From assembly GCA_934045905.1 (NCBI GenBank), contig OW203762.1, forward strand, positions 7,688,001 to 7,752,000: DNA of 64,000 bases. Direction: 5' to 3'. How positions within the stretch are numbered: the first letter of the stretch is position 1; every line of letters starts with the position of its first letter. Positions 24,190 to 35,611 of this stretch are shown in pieces. Made by a program: the position numbers and the translations under genes. This DNA comes from Leuctra nigra. Lineage: Eukaryota; Arthropoda; Insecta; Plecoptera; Leuctridae. The notes beneath the pieces were generated by a model that had not been told where the DNA came from, did no database searches, and saw only the letters and a list, made by a program, of their open reading frames with translations.

Positions 24190-24405
24190 AAGTCATGGAA
24201 CAGTCTTTTAGATGCAGTTCTTGGTCTTTTCAATCAAAGTATTTCAAGTAATAGTGTTACTTTTGTAGTAAAAGCAAATTTTTAAAGGAATTGACAAAGA
24301 AAAGCATTTTCAATCAATAATTTATCTGACAAGGGAAATTTATTTGACAACAGCCAATGCTTACAGCGCTTTGGACAAATCAGAATCAGTTAGGTATATA
24401 GAAGA

Positions 24406-24411
24406 AATAAA
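24406..24411 (+). terminator. Candidate polyadenylation signal AATAAA for SLC6 copy 2
   Basis: Canonical AATAAA about 217 bases after the stop codon, followed by AT-rich DNA. It is the first canonical signal downstream; use is untested. Confidence 0.45.
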
Positions 24412-24836
24412 AAAGGTTTAATTTCGTTGTCCATGCATAGCTCAATGATGTAACTTCAATTGGTCTTAAATGATTGATATGAAATCGTAGTATATCGTAG
24501 CTTCAATTTTATATCTGAGATAATGTGAGTTTGTCGTTTTTCGACCCAGTACACAGAAAATGAAATGCCAATCATTGGCAGAGAGAATATTTTTATATGG
24601 GGGAGGGAGGCGAATGCGAAGTGTATTTATATCTACACAGTGTTTTTCTGAGGTATCGTAAATAGGAAATATTCACAAGTTTTTCAAAATAAAAGAACAC
24701 TATTTTCACACTCCAAAGTGAACATTCATTCATCATAAGTATTTCATTTAAATTCAATTTCAGTTATATTGGTGGGAAAACGGTATTCCTGTCAAGTGAT
24801 ATCAGATTTTATTGTCACCATGACAACGTGTGTAGT

Positions 24837-25045
24837 ACACTTGGCCAAAGTAAAAACTGTATTTGAACGAAACGGAATCGCTGCTAGTGCTGACCAGGTT
24901 CCATGTAAGGCAATCTATTCTTGTTATGAGCAATGAAATCAAAGCTCATCTACTAGAGAAAGATTAATACTTCATCGCAAATGCCATCAAATCTTTATCA
25001 GCCAATCAGTTTCTTGAGGATACCATTTTTACTTTGGCCAAGTGT
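24837..25045. mobile_element. Short MITE with 20-bp terminal inverted repeats
   Basis: Starts ACACTTGGCCAAAGTAAAAA and ends with the reverse complement; inversion continues imperfectly inward (CTGTAT / ATACCA). About 209 bp, no coding capacity. Superfamily uncertain because no target duplication is clear. Confidence 0.65.
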
Positions 25046-26096
25046 GCATGTTGGTGCTGGTTCTGTATAATTAATTAGTTTCTTCTTAATTTTTATTAAT
25101 ATCATCTTTTCAAACAGGTTCGACTCCACCATTGGAATATTTTTCAAGACAATATAATGGTTCAAGCAAATCATTTGTTAAAATTGAAATTTTATGGAAA
25201 ATTATTCCTGTCTCTTCAAGCTAACTCACCATAGAGGTACCTACCAAGCTTGTAATTGATTGGACGAGTAAGGTACTGAATTAATTATTAAATGTATACA
25301 CATAAAAGCAAACAAGTATACATAATATAATAAAATTAAATGCAGGAATTTACCATTCAAAATCTAATAAACCCCTTGAAAACTCAAGTTATGGTTGAAG
25401 TGATTTAACCGGTTTGGGTTCTGAGAGGCCAATTATTGTGTTCCCAAAGCTGTTTAATGATATTCAAAATGCTTATTATTACATTTTGGTCGGCTAAAAT
25501 CTTGGTGAAGTATTGGCTCCAGCTAATGAACGCTGGCACAACTAAAATTGATTCAAGGCAGTTGTGCAGACGGTATGTTCCGTTGATTGTGTTGGTGGCC
25601 CTGAAGAGGGCCGTGGTAGACCTTTCGAAGGACTTACTTCCTTCATCTTCGGGCAACGACTTAAATCTGATTGGCTGAAAAATATGAGATCGCACCATCA
25701 GAAGTTGGTCCAAGCGATCTCATTGTCTCACTCTAGTAGGTGACCTCACATTTCAACTATAATAACAAGCTTTGATTGTTGTGGAACATACCCACAAGCA
25801 ATTCAAATTTGTTCACCGATCAATTTTTGTTGTGCCGTGTGTACGAGAAAACAAGCAGCAATTACAATAAACACCAAGTAAATAATTTAAGTGGAACTGA
25901 AGCTCTCAGGCTATGCGGATTACAAATTGGTGGCAGAAGAGGGATAATTACAGTAAATTCTAGAAATGCGAATTGAACTACATATGATATTTCAGAATTA
26001 TTTTGAAAGAGTTTTTAAACTTGAATTTCGAGCCCAACTTTATACAAACAAGGTTGCTCAAAAACACATTATGACGATCAACAAACAAATGAAAAT
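25046..26096. other. Unassigned DNA with a histone-like stem-loop and an LTR-primer-site-like sequence
   Basis: Contains the perfect hairpin listed at 25597-25612. At 25924-25940 an ATTGGTGGCAGAAGAGG sequence resembles the primer-binding site following a Gypsy-type LTR, with AATAAA at about 25867-25872. No LTR pair or gag/pol is visible, so I do not call an element. Confidence 0.35.
25597..25612 (-). promoter_or_regulatory. Histone-mRNA-type 3' stem-loop (candidate)
   Basis: On the minus strand it reads GGCCCTCTTCAGGGCC: a perfect 6-bp stem with a 4-base loop, followed by ACCAAC and then CAACGGAA, in the order of a replication-dependent histone 3' end (stem-loop, ACCA-type flank, purine-rich downstream element). 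The loop is CUUC rather than the usual UUUC. Upstream on the minus strand I see no histone C-terminus (no FGG, IRGERA or YTSSK), so it may be a dispersed fragment of a histone cluster or a coincidence. Confidence 0.35.
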
Positions 26097-26569
26097 ATTA
26101 GTGAGCGTAGGGTCACCACGGGTCACCACTTTCTCTGTTATTTTTTGTTTTTGTTTGTGTAGGCAATGTCCAGGTCACACCGTTCACCCAATATATCTGA
26201 CATTTTGCACACACACTAATGTCATATGAGTGGTCACATGCATAGTTTCTTTTAACAAGATCCGCCGATTGCTTGAAAATTGAAAATGGAACCGTTTGAG
26301 GTTCAAATCTTTCTTGGTCATTGGAATCAATATTGTTTTTTACAATCAGATTTATCAATCAATAATTCATTAGTTATTTACATTTCACTGAAATTTTATG
26401 ATTATTTTTTATTATTTTTATGTCTTTATTTGTATTATTTTATTAATTTTATATTTTGGCCTTTGAGTTTTTTCCAATGGCTGTAGCGCAGAATTTTTCA
26501 TACCTAATATTATTTGCCATGCAAGACGATGGTTCGCTTATCAACGCGTTACAAAGAGCGTTTTCCTAG
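26097..26569 (+). mobile_element. Helitron/HINE-like element (GAGCGAGC family), copy 1, decayed
   Basis: Right end CAACGCGTTACAAAGAGCG...CCTAG followed by T, with the short hairpin AACGC/GCGTT. The left end is degenerate (GTGAGCGTAGGGTCACC). Its interior shares the diagnostic phrases of the family (hydrophobic-looking T-rich stretch, CACACACTAATGTCATATGAGTGG). Shorter than full copies, so internally deleted. Confidence 0.6.
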
Positions 26570-27165
26570 TTGACATTCACTTTAAATCCATCTACGCCAA
26601 GTTTTCATTTATTTTCTGGATCTACAATCTAGACATACTTTCGAGAGATAAAATATATTGTATACAACTCTAAACGGAAAACTTTCGCGTTTTTCAAACT
26701 AGTTAACAGCTTTCAGACAGCTCCCTGCATTGTAGAATAGAATGAATTCAGTCTGTAACTGCCCTTGAATACAAGTAAATGTATCGAGCCGACGATATCT
26801 GTAAGGAATACGTACGTGCCATACGATACTTCGCCCTCTTCACCAGTCGAAAGAGAATTTAATTGCCCCAGGGAAATCCGGTGCCTGTAGGTTGGCTCCC
26901 CTGCGCTGTTCATACCTCGAACAATGCTGCTGAAACCACTTAACACAATCATAGACCGACTCAGGAGACATTGATACCAACTTTGGGAAACAGAGGTGCT
27001 TTTTTACAACGGATAAAGAAGAAGACAATTTTTGTTTAACTTGATGATTTGTTATTAAACTTGTAATCAAAGTTATTGTAACTTAAAGCTGTTTATAACT
27101 ATTTTGTGAATTTTGAAATATGAAACATGAATATTTTGAACAGCTAAGATGACTGAGTAATATTA
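26570..27165. other. Spacer between two HINE-like copies
   Basis: No supported gene; short minus-strand open frames (26713-27070) have no recognisable motif. Confidence 0.35.
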
Positions 27166-28186
27166 CTAGGAAAACGCTCAGTGTAACGCGTTGATGAGCG
27201 AGCACAGAACATGCAACATCCCCATAGTAACGATGCACGACACGGCACAAGACGATTTTCTCTGCAATTTTTCAATCTCCATAATACTCTGGATGAATAA
27301 CAGATCCATTGTGTCGTGAAGTCTTACCTACATACCTTCTCCAGAAATCTCTTGTGACATCCCATACTAAACTCGTAAAATTACAATTAATACTTGACTG
27401 ATTGGGCTTACAATATGTAAAATTTAATATTAAGTTGGTCTTGATCACCATGCAAAATTTGAACTTAATGTGAACATTTTTATTGTCGACCAATCAGAAG
27501 ACATTATTTAAACTTAAACCAATTAGAGGATTTGGCCTTCGTACTGCATCCGATTTTATGCGCTAGCTCAAAAATGCTTTCATTTATTAGTTCATGATTT
27601 TACTGTACATTGTGGATAGCTTGGCTGCTCTACAGGCCTTGCCTTGGAACAGAAGCTTAAAGAAGGCAGGGATGACAATTTAGTATACATTTTTCAAGAT
27701 TATGGAATAAAATGACCTTAAAATGACAAAACTTTTGAAAATAACAACAGATTAGACTGAAAATTGGCAAAAATATCTAAAATGTTGGTACCAATGACCA
27801 CGCGAAGTTTCAAGTTGATCGGTCAATCTGTTCTAGTTTAAATGTCAAAAATCACATGAAAAATGGTTTTAAATTTGAACCAATAAGAGGATTTGGCTGA
27901 AACTTTTTATGATTGGGTACAATGTTGGTTGCAATGTTTTTGCTAAATTTCAAATTGATCGAAGCACCCAATCGAAAGATAATTTTTTTAAAATTTGAAC
28001 CAATCACGGGAGCCCATTCAAAAACGATCCCAGGGACCGCATAGATTACGTTAGTATGTGTACAAAATTTCAGATCGATTGCTTGAGCGGTTTGACCTGG
28101 GCTGTGACTACAAAAAAAACAAAAAACAAACACACAGAGAAAGTGCCATAAGAGTACCGTGGTGACGCTCGCTACGCTCGCTCAAT
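27166..28186 (-). mobile_element. Helitron/HINE-like element (GAGCGAGC family), copy 2
   Basis: Reverse orientation. The minus strand begins ATTGAGCGAGCGTAGCG at 28186 and ends CCTAG at 27166, followed by T. Both subterminal GAGCGAGC/GCTCGCTC inverted motifs and the AACGC/GCGTT hairpin are present. About 1.02 kb, non-coding. Confidence 0.7.
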
Positions 28187-28259
28187 AAAGGATACACAAA
28201 TATCTTAGTGTCAGAAAGTTGAAACTGCTGTTATAAATTATTTTAACACAAGTAACTTT

Positions 28260-28448
28260 TTATTGTTGGTTGGGCCATAGCTCGAAATTGAGATATTTTC
28301 CAACAATGTGAGATTCCCCAATTTTAAGATCCAGTAGGCCGAAAATGCCACTTTGATGCCTACAGTAAAAGTGGGTTTGCTCCAGCCTTTATATTAGTGT
28401 GCGCGCGCCGTACGACTTGGCTGGCGTGGAGCGACCGCTCCACTAGAT
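28260..28448 (+). mobile_element. 3' terminal fragment of the CRE-ETS (CTAGAT) Helitron-like family
   Basis: Matches the last 190 bp or so of the copy at 35612-36836 (GGGCCATAGCTCGAAATT...AGTAGGCCGAAAATGCCA) and ends with GTGGAGCGACCGCTCCAC, an 8-bp perfect stem with a 2-base loop, followed by TAGAT. The tandem CRE-ETS interior is absent, so the copy is 5'-truncated. Confidence 0.7.
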
Positions 28449-29744
28449 ATGCAAAAATGGGACATCCTACACAATTTGTTTATCATATCTTTAAATATGT
28501 GTGCGAATTAATTAATCTATTTATCCCTGTATTTTCAGTTTCTTCTCAAAACAGATTGCATTTTGAAAGTTATTATCAACTTAAGCAGGTGCAATGTAAC
28601 TATTACATTGTAAAGTTTATAGTTAATATTTTTAAATAGTGTGGACTGTTTTCTGGTATCGACGAAGATGACGGTAGCGATGGCACATAAATCTAGTAAC
28701 TCCAACAAATAAGTACTAGTACATATTCTCTCTTGTCTTTTTTCTTACTTTTAAAAAAATATAAATAGTAAACCAATTATCTATTTAGTCACTAACGGTC
28801 TTTCCAGGGACGTGATTTGTCTTTATCACGTCAATATATTCTTAGAGGAGCAATGCATCTTCATGGAGAAGTATTATTTTAACAACTTTCATAAAAAGGG
28901 AACGATTTAAATTGAAATAAATGATAGGAACATTTCAAACCGATCTAGTAGAAAACAATAGCCAGAAAAGGACTGAAAACTTTTCCTCACTAAATCAATC
29001 TTCAAAGCTCCACTCTGTCATTTAACTTTATCCAATGACCAATAATTGCGTACCATCTGTGAAAAAAATTATTTATATACAATATTATTTATTTTACATT
29101 TACAATCAACGTATTTGTTATACTTATTTGTTTGTATGATTTTGGTACTGAAATTTTCTAATTTTCCATGTCAAGCATTTCATTGTGTGTCTTTCACCCA
29201 ACGCACGTGCATATTTCATGAACATCAATGAAGAAGATCAATTAGAAATACGGCGAGTTTCAAGTGTTCTTCGTCTTGAACTCTATGCTTCGTCCTGATC
29301 TCTGAATCGTCCTGAAGCACATGTGTCACCCTGTCTCCTGCATTCATGGCCAGGAGGCGTCCCTCAACGTCTTTCCAGGAAACAAACCCCGGTCTTTGAG
29401 ATGCAGAAGATACTCCGAGTATAGTTTTCAGTCATCCGCGTTTCATGCATCAATGATTCGACTCTGACAGCTTCTCCGGCGAAAAACTCACAAACGTAGA
29501 GTTTGATTTAGAAAAAGTTCATGTATTCTAATATTGGATTTATGTTCCATTTTCTTTGTGACGTTTGCCTCTGGCGGTAAGTTTATGAAACCTTGCTAGC
29601 GACTGACAGTATGAAACATCTACCCAGCCGAGCAGAATCTGTCTGGCGACGTTTGATTGAAATTTTCAAAAGCTCACAAAAACATTTCCAATTTTGAGTA
29701 CACGAGTTCTCGTCAGTTCTTGCAAAACATCACTGTGTAATAAA
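28449..29744. other. Unassigned DNA
   Basis: AT-rich, no supported gene or repeat; small open frames only. Confidence 0.4.
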
Positions 29745-30402
29745 AACGATTGAAACGATGCGTCATAAACTAGAATCCTCGACAGACGATTAACATCAAA
29801 TCATCATTTCATATCAATATCATTGAGCGAGCAAAGCAAGCGTTTCCTTCTCACTCTTTTGCCACGGACCTCTGCATATTTTTGTCATTCGGTTTCTGTC
29901 GAAATAGTCACACCGTTTTTTCGATTTAACTGAAATTTTGCCCAAATGTAATGACCAACTTATTGGCTTGCAGGCTGATTTTTTTTATTATTAATTACAT
30001 ATTATTAATTTGAAAATTTTCAAGATAATTAAAACAAATAATTTATAAAATGTTACAAAATTAAAATTAAAAGTATAAATAATATCTTATGATTGGTCGA
30101 AAATCAGGTTCCATTTTAGTTCAAATTTTGCATGGAGATCAAGACAAACATTATCTAATATTTTACTCATTTTCAGCCCAACGGTGAAGTATTTACGGGC
30201 ATATTGACATTTTATTAGCTTTTTCGTGGTCAGCAGAGATCGGTCGAAATGTACCAAGAGTCAAAAAGTGTCGTGGTCAATACTTTTTGAAAGTGAAGAA
30301 AACATGCTTTAATAAAAACACACACGTTGAAACGATGCCTTAAACTAGAACTCAACAGACGTAATTAATATCAAATCATCATTTCATATCAATGACCATT
30401 TG
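29745..30402 (+). repeat. Pair of about 80-bp direct repeats flanking a HINE-like 5' fragment
   Basis: Segments at about 29748-29820 and 30325-30395 share GAAACGATGC, AAACTAGAA and ATCAAATCATCATTTCATA in order. Between them, at 29822-30310, is the left part of a GAGCGAGC-family element (ATTGAGCGAGCAAAGC start, CACGGACCTCTG, GATTGGTCGAAAATCAGG) lacking the usual CCTAG end. Confidence 0.6.
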
Positions 30403-31894
30403 TTGCAGTATAATTTGCATATTGACAAAGCATCCATCAACCATTCTGTCTCTATGTTTATAGTTCAACGACCACGCATATCATTGCTATAATCATAATT
30501 AATGTAATTACAAACAATACATAGGACGTGCGCGACCCACTTCCAAAGTAACTCTGAATTAATTACATCACTGTATTTTCCCGACAGAACGACCTCATTT
30601 CACTTCACTCCAGGCCATTCGCGCCTCCAACTCATTCAATTCCAATCAACTGTTAGATTTAAAACCCTTAACAATATATTATCATCCCCAAAAACGTCCA
30701 CCCACTTACTAATTTCAAGTCTTGAAGGACATGTTACACTAGGTCCTAACTCGATTGTTTCGTGCATGGTTTGGTTGCCGATACCTGAATTAAGTGAGAA
30801 GTGAGTTTGAGGAACAATTGTAAGGAAATCGGTATCAGCCACTAGAATCTAAGCCTGCTGGGTCCTCATTGGATGATAACAATTTTCTTACTGTTGTTGG
30901 ACAGCTTACAATACTCTGCTAACTTTTAAACGGATGATTAGGACTGTATTGTCATGGCAACAACCAATTGAAATTCAGAGTTTAGTAGACCAAAAGTATC
31001 CTCCGCGTTTTTCTGCTTACCTTTTCACATTGAAAAGAGATATGTTGAGAATGTTGAACCAGTCAAAGGCAGAATACGCATACAAATTTCATTTGAGATA
31101 TTGAATAGGTCGGTCAGTGTAATGCTGCCTGTAAAACATTTTGTAATAAGTTATTGGCTTAGGGTCAAACTCAAGGGTTGAAAGGTTGTTTGTAACCCAC
31201 CTAATATTCGGCACCTCTTTTAAACCACGCTCTTCTCAACTCTTTACCTATTATGAAAGAGATTTATTACCCATTATATTGGTATAAAATATTCAGGTAT
31301 TATCATGAATATAAAGGAACAATTAAGAGAAGATTATCATGTTAGACGCTCCAGGTACAAGGGTTGAGACCCTCTAACTATTATACTGCAATCTACAACA
31401 AATTCGTTGGGAGTTGAGTTATAATGTACAAGTTGTCTGGGTTCAGATGCAAACTAATCCCCCGACAGAAACAAACAGGAGTCAGTTCAATGGGAGACTC
31501 AGCTAATCGGAGTGCAACTCGCATTCCTATACTCAACTATATTCAATAATTTATGCAAACAATGTGAGTAAATTAACCGTGGATAAGCGTCCGATCTCTG
31601 CAGAGTACAATCACAATCCTCGAGTGCGGAATTCACATTCTCTGTGATAGATTATCTTCTATTATCTGATTTTATCTATCATCTGTCTGCTGCTTCATTC
31701 CAGGATTCGAAATATGTGGAAGAATGTCATTACTTGGAACTGAAAGTCTTCAGAAGCGAAAGTATTCTTGAGAATCATATTTTTTACTTTGATTTTGTCC
31801 GTAATTTTATATTATTTTGTTTTATTTGAATTGCTAATAGTATGCTCCAAGACATTATGTACCTTAGATTCAGAAGGACAAACGTCCAGAAGGC
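30403..31894. other. Unassigned DNA
   Basis: No supported feature in this 1.5-kb stretch. Confidence 0.4.
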
Positions 31895-32140
31895 CTTTTT
31901 CTGGGGCTTAACGTCGCACTGTTCTGCAGCGAGGCTAATGGCGACGGATGAATGACTATGATGATGATTGGGAGATGATGGTGAAGATGGCCTATTAGTA
32001 GGGTACCTTCCCAGCATTTGCCTGTCGACTGAGGGAATACCACGAAAAAACCCCAGTCAAGAAGGGCGGCCGCGGGAATCGAACCCGGGCCTCCGGAATA
32101 CAAGTTCAGAGCGTTACCACTTTTCCGATTCCGTGATTCT
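31895..32140 (-). mobile_element. tRNA-derived SINE
   Basis: Minus strand, head near 32137: A-box-like AAAAGTGGTAACGC, then B box GGTTCGATTCC (exact, 32075-32085), then a body with GGCAAATGCTGGGAAGGTACC, a CATCATCATC-type segment, and a tail GCGACGTTAAGCCCCAGAAAAAG ending near 31895. Head, polymerase III boxes and the ACGTTAAGCCCC tail are the layout of a common arthropod SINE type. It is non-coding and depends on a LINE for mobility. Confidence 0.8.
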
Positions 32141-33083
32141 TTTTTGATTCCGTCCGCGGAAGAGGTCAAAGCTGATTCAAAATTCAAAACTGCAATTCTG
32201 TATTCGTCGAATCGTACTTCTAATAGAGACAATCGTTTTGAAAGAAAATACTTCAATACAGTATTTGCGGACTTCAGTCCATTTACATGATGGAGCTTCT
32301 TTTCATAATTCCAGAAGTGTGCAATGCAAAATCAAGACAACGGATTCCAACGGACAACGGATTTCTGCTTCTAGATTACAGAATATTATGTCGAAGTGAC
32401 AAAATGTTGAATTCATTGAAATTATTTTTATTTGTGACTTGATTCTTAAAGTGTATTAAAATGTCGCATAACTTATATATTTTTCCTTTCGTTCCGTTCT
32501 TTTGTTTACAAACCCATTAAAATACATTTCAAATATGAAACGTTCTAATTCTAAAGAAACGCAGAACAAAAGGTCCAGCCATGTTTCCCTCCTCCGCTTG
32601 ATTTCACCAAGTTGTCTCAAATATCATCTCGTTTTGTGCGATGACGTCGCCGTCGACTGAAACCGCTAGCGTCGCGACGCCGGTGTAACCCAAAAGAGCT
32701 TGAAGTGTTCTGTGATGTGCTCAATTAAACGACGTTCCCTTTGAAGTGGCGCTAAGTAGACATGGCGCCTATAGAGCCCGCTTCCCTGATGGCGTCAAGA
32801 CTATAGGAGCTAGTGCATGGAATCTCAGAGTAAATGTTGGTTTAATTAATGTCAATGTTTTTGCGAAGGGAATTGTTGCCAATAGAACTTGAGAGCTGAT
32901 GAGAGCTTGAGTTGGGTCAAAATATTAAGTTTTCACCCTCAGAAACTGGGGCTTACATATTAAATATCGAGGAAGAAATTAATGAAGTAAAATTCCATTC
33001 TTACTAAAAAACATAAATTAGTTAATTTTCAAACTACTCCTAAAATTTCCCATAAACCTAACTCTAATTTTAACAAATAAATA
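32141..33083. other. Unassigned DNA with a small CpG-rich patch
   Basis: About 32640-32830 is markedly richer in CpG than its surroundings and includes a short open frame ATGACGTCGCCG... of 15 codons ending at 32688. I cannot connect it to a gene; it could be an unrecognised promoter or first exon. Confidence 0.3.
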
Positions 33084-33991
33084 ATTGAGCGAGCGAAGCG
33101 AGCGTCACCTTTTGGCTCTTTTGGCACGGACCTCTGTTTTTTTTGTCTGTTTTTTTTTTCTTCTGTTACTGACGATATACAAGTCACAGTTTTTCTTCGA
33201 TCAAGCTGAAATTTTGCACACATGTACTGACCATTTCCGGGCGTTGCAGACCATATTTTTTTTGAAATCCCCTGATTGGTTCAAATTTAAAAAAAAATAT
33301 CTTTAGATTGGTTGATCCAATCAATTTGAAATTTAGCCTAGTCATTTCAACCAACATTTTACCCAATCATAAAAAATTTCAGCCAAATCCTCTCATTGGT
33401 TAAAATTTAAAACCATCTTTCCTGTGTTTTTTGACATTTAAACTAGAACCGATTGAACGATCAACTTATAACTTCGCATGATGGTTGGGACCAACATTAT
33501 CTGCATTATTGACAATTTTCATACAAATCTGTGTTTAAATCCAAAAATTATTGACATTTTACGGACATTTTGCGTGTTGGCTGTCAAATTCACGGCGACT
33601 TCGACTCTTCAGTTCAAGGCAAGGTAGTTAGAGCAGAAACTTTCAAACGCATATGAAACTGATAATGACCGTTCAACAGTCGATCTGATATTGTGTAGAC
33701 ACACTTATATCATATGAGTGGCCCCAGGTATATTTTTTGAAGGAGATCCTGGGATTTGTGAAAATTCACACGGAACCGTTCAATCATAAAGGTTCAATCT
33801 ATCAACTTAAAACTTTTATGGTTATTTGGACCATTATTTTAGGATTTTTTTTTGTGATTTTTATACAAGTCTGTGACGAAATTCTAGAATGATTGGCTTT
33901 TAATGACATTTTCGATAGACATAATTTCGGTTCGAGGTGTTGCGCGTATCCGTGCTCGCTCATCAACGCCTTACCCAGAGCGTTTTCCTAG
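33084..33991 (+). mobile_element. Helitron/HINE-like element (GAGCGAGC family), copy 4, full length
   Basis: Starts ATTGAGCGAGCGAAGCG, ends GCGTTTTCCTAG and is followed by T. The interior has the family landmarks CACGGACCTCTG, a T-rich run, GAAATTTTGCACACATG, TTGCGTGTTGGCTGTCAA and CGTGCTCGCTCATCAACGC. 908 bp, no protein. It closely matches 52345-53208. Confidence 0.75.
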
Positions 33992-34130
33992 TGTAAGTTT
34001 AATCTGTTTACCTGTCACTCAGTCTTCATACGAGGTATGTTGGATTTTACATTCACTTCTCTGCCAATCAAACCTTCTGACTGAGAGTTTTCATCAGTCG
34101 TTCCCTCAGTCAATACTACGATCATCTCAG

Positions 34131-34174
34131 CTCTCTTCCTTCCTTCCTTCCTTCCTTCCTTCCTTCCTTCCTTC
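34131..34174 (+). repeat. (CTTC)n microsatellite
   Basis: About ten CTTC/TTCC repeats. Confidence 0.85.
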
Positions 34175-34261
34175 TCCTATCTTTATTAGTCCTTACCATC
34201 TCCCCATCATCCTCATCATAATCATCCAGAAACGCAAAATTACATTTCTATACATTCGTAG

Positions 34262-34420
34262 ACCGTTTTTGCGTTATGCGTTTTGCGTTTTGCGTTATGC
34301 GTTATGCGTTTTGCGTTATGCGTTATGCGTTTTGCGTTATGCTTTTTTATATTAGCCAATAACAAGTCTGCCTTCAGCGGTTTCTAGATTGTGATTGGTT
34401 AAAAATTGGTCTGTAAGCAT
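34262..34420 (+). mobile_element. Partial end of the GCGTTATGCG foldback family
   Basis: Nine or so alternating GCGTTATGC / GCGTTTTGC repeats followed by a segment resembling that at 47281-47340 (TTCAGCGGTTTCTAGATTGTGATTGGTT). It matches one arm of the foldback at 47264-48916; the other arm is not adjacent. Confidence 0.5.
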
Positions 34421-34480
34421 TCGTGTAAAATCTTTAATTCTTTTGATCCTTCTCAATCCGCACCTGAAACGTAAAATCTA

Positions 34481-35609
34481 TCCCAGAAAAAACACTCCGT
34501 GTAAAAATACCAGCCAAGTCTCTTTAACTATAAAAAAAAAATTGAAGAAATCTAAAAATTCAGCACTGAAAAGGAGTGATATCAAAAAAGGAGCCAAGTC
34601 AACGAATTTTCCAAATTTTAATCGTACCATTGAAATAAAAATATCAACCCCCGAGAAATACTTAAAAAAAGGACTTGGCGCATCGTTTTTTTAAAGACAC
34701 TTTTCTATCCTAAAAGTATAGGAAGAACTCTACAAGTATATTTTCCTGAGTATATCACATTCATTATCGACGAATCATACTACGTTTTAATATAACTAGT
34801 ACTCTTACCTACTGGCAGTTTTGGTATTTTGTCAATATTCAGAGGAAATAAACGGATAAACGAATAACGAATAAACGGAAGCGGCCTAGTCTATTCGTTA
34901 TTGCCACTATTTCTAGGGTCATATTAATCAATCATACTTCTCAATATCGTGACTGAGGGAAATAGCGAAAGCGCTCATTACAAGAAGGCCGTCAATGAGA
35001 TTTGTATAAGTGACTAGTGCACTGAGCCATGCTGCTCAAATAATTACTGACTAGATTTTTATCTAAAGTAATACGTTATGTAATTTATGAATTTTTTTGG
35101 TATAAAATGTTAATTAATAGCAATTAATTACACGGCGAGAAGGTTCAAAGTATAATGCTGTAGTAGGTATGTTGATGTACCCACAAAACTATAGGTACCT
35201 ACCAATCACAAACACAACTGTTCTGTATTTATTGCTTGTAAGACAATGCTATGTTTCTTTGCGTACTTATATTTAAATTTAAAATATTTTACAGAATGTT
35301 CAATATTTAATTTGAAAGTTTTGTCCCAATTTTTCTAGGCATTTCTGAACTACGTAGTATGTGAGTGGCATAAGCTTAAGAATAGAAAAATGTCTTTAAA
35401 AAAACGATGCGCCAAGTCCTTTTTTTAAGTATTTCTCGGGGGTTGATATTTTTATTTCAATGGTACGATTAAAATTTTGAAAATTCGTTGACTTGGCTCC
35501 TTTTTTGATATCACTCCTTTTCAGTGCTGAATTTTTAGATTTCTTCTATTTTTTTTTTATAGTTAAAGAGACTTGGCTGGTATTTTTACACGGAGTGTTT
35601 TTTCTGGGA
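34481..35609. mobile_element. TA-flanked MITE with about 219-bp inverted repeats, copy A
   Basis: Arms 34481-34699 and 35392-35609 are near-perfect reverse complements (TCCCAGAAAAAACACTCCGTG...). Each end is flanked by TA (34479-34480, 35610-35611), the target duplication expected of Tc1/mariner-type MITEs. The middle 690 bp is AT-rich and non-coding; I see no transposase. Confidence 0.75.
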
Positions 35610-35611
35610 TA

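Noticed and set aside
33903..34355. 150-codon open frame
   Set aside because: Runs from a HINE-like end through CTTC and GCGTTATGCG repeats; low-complexity artefact.
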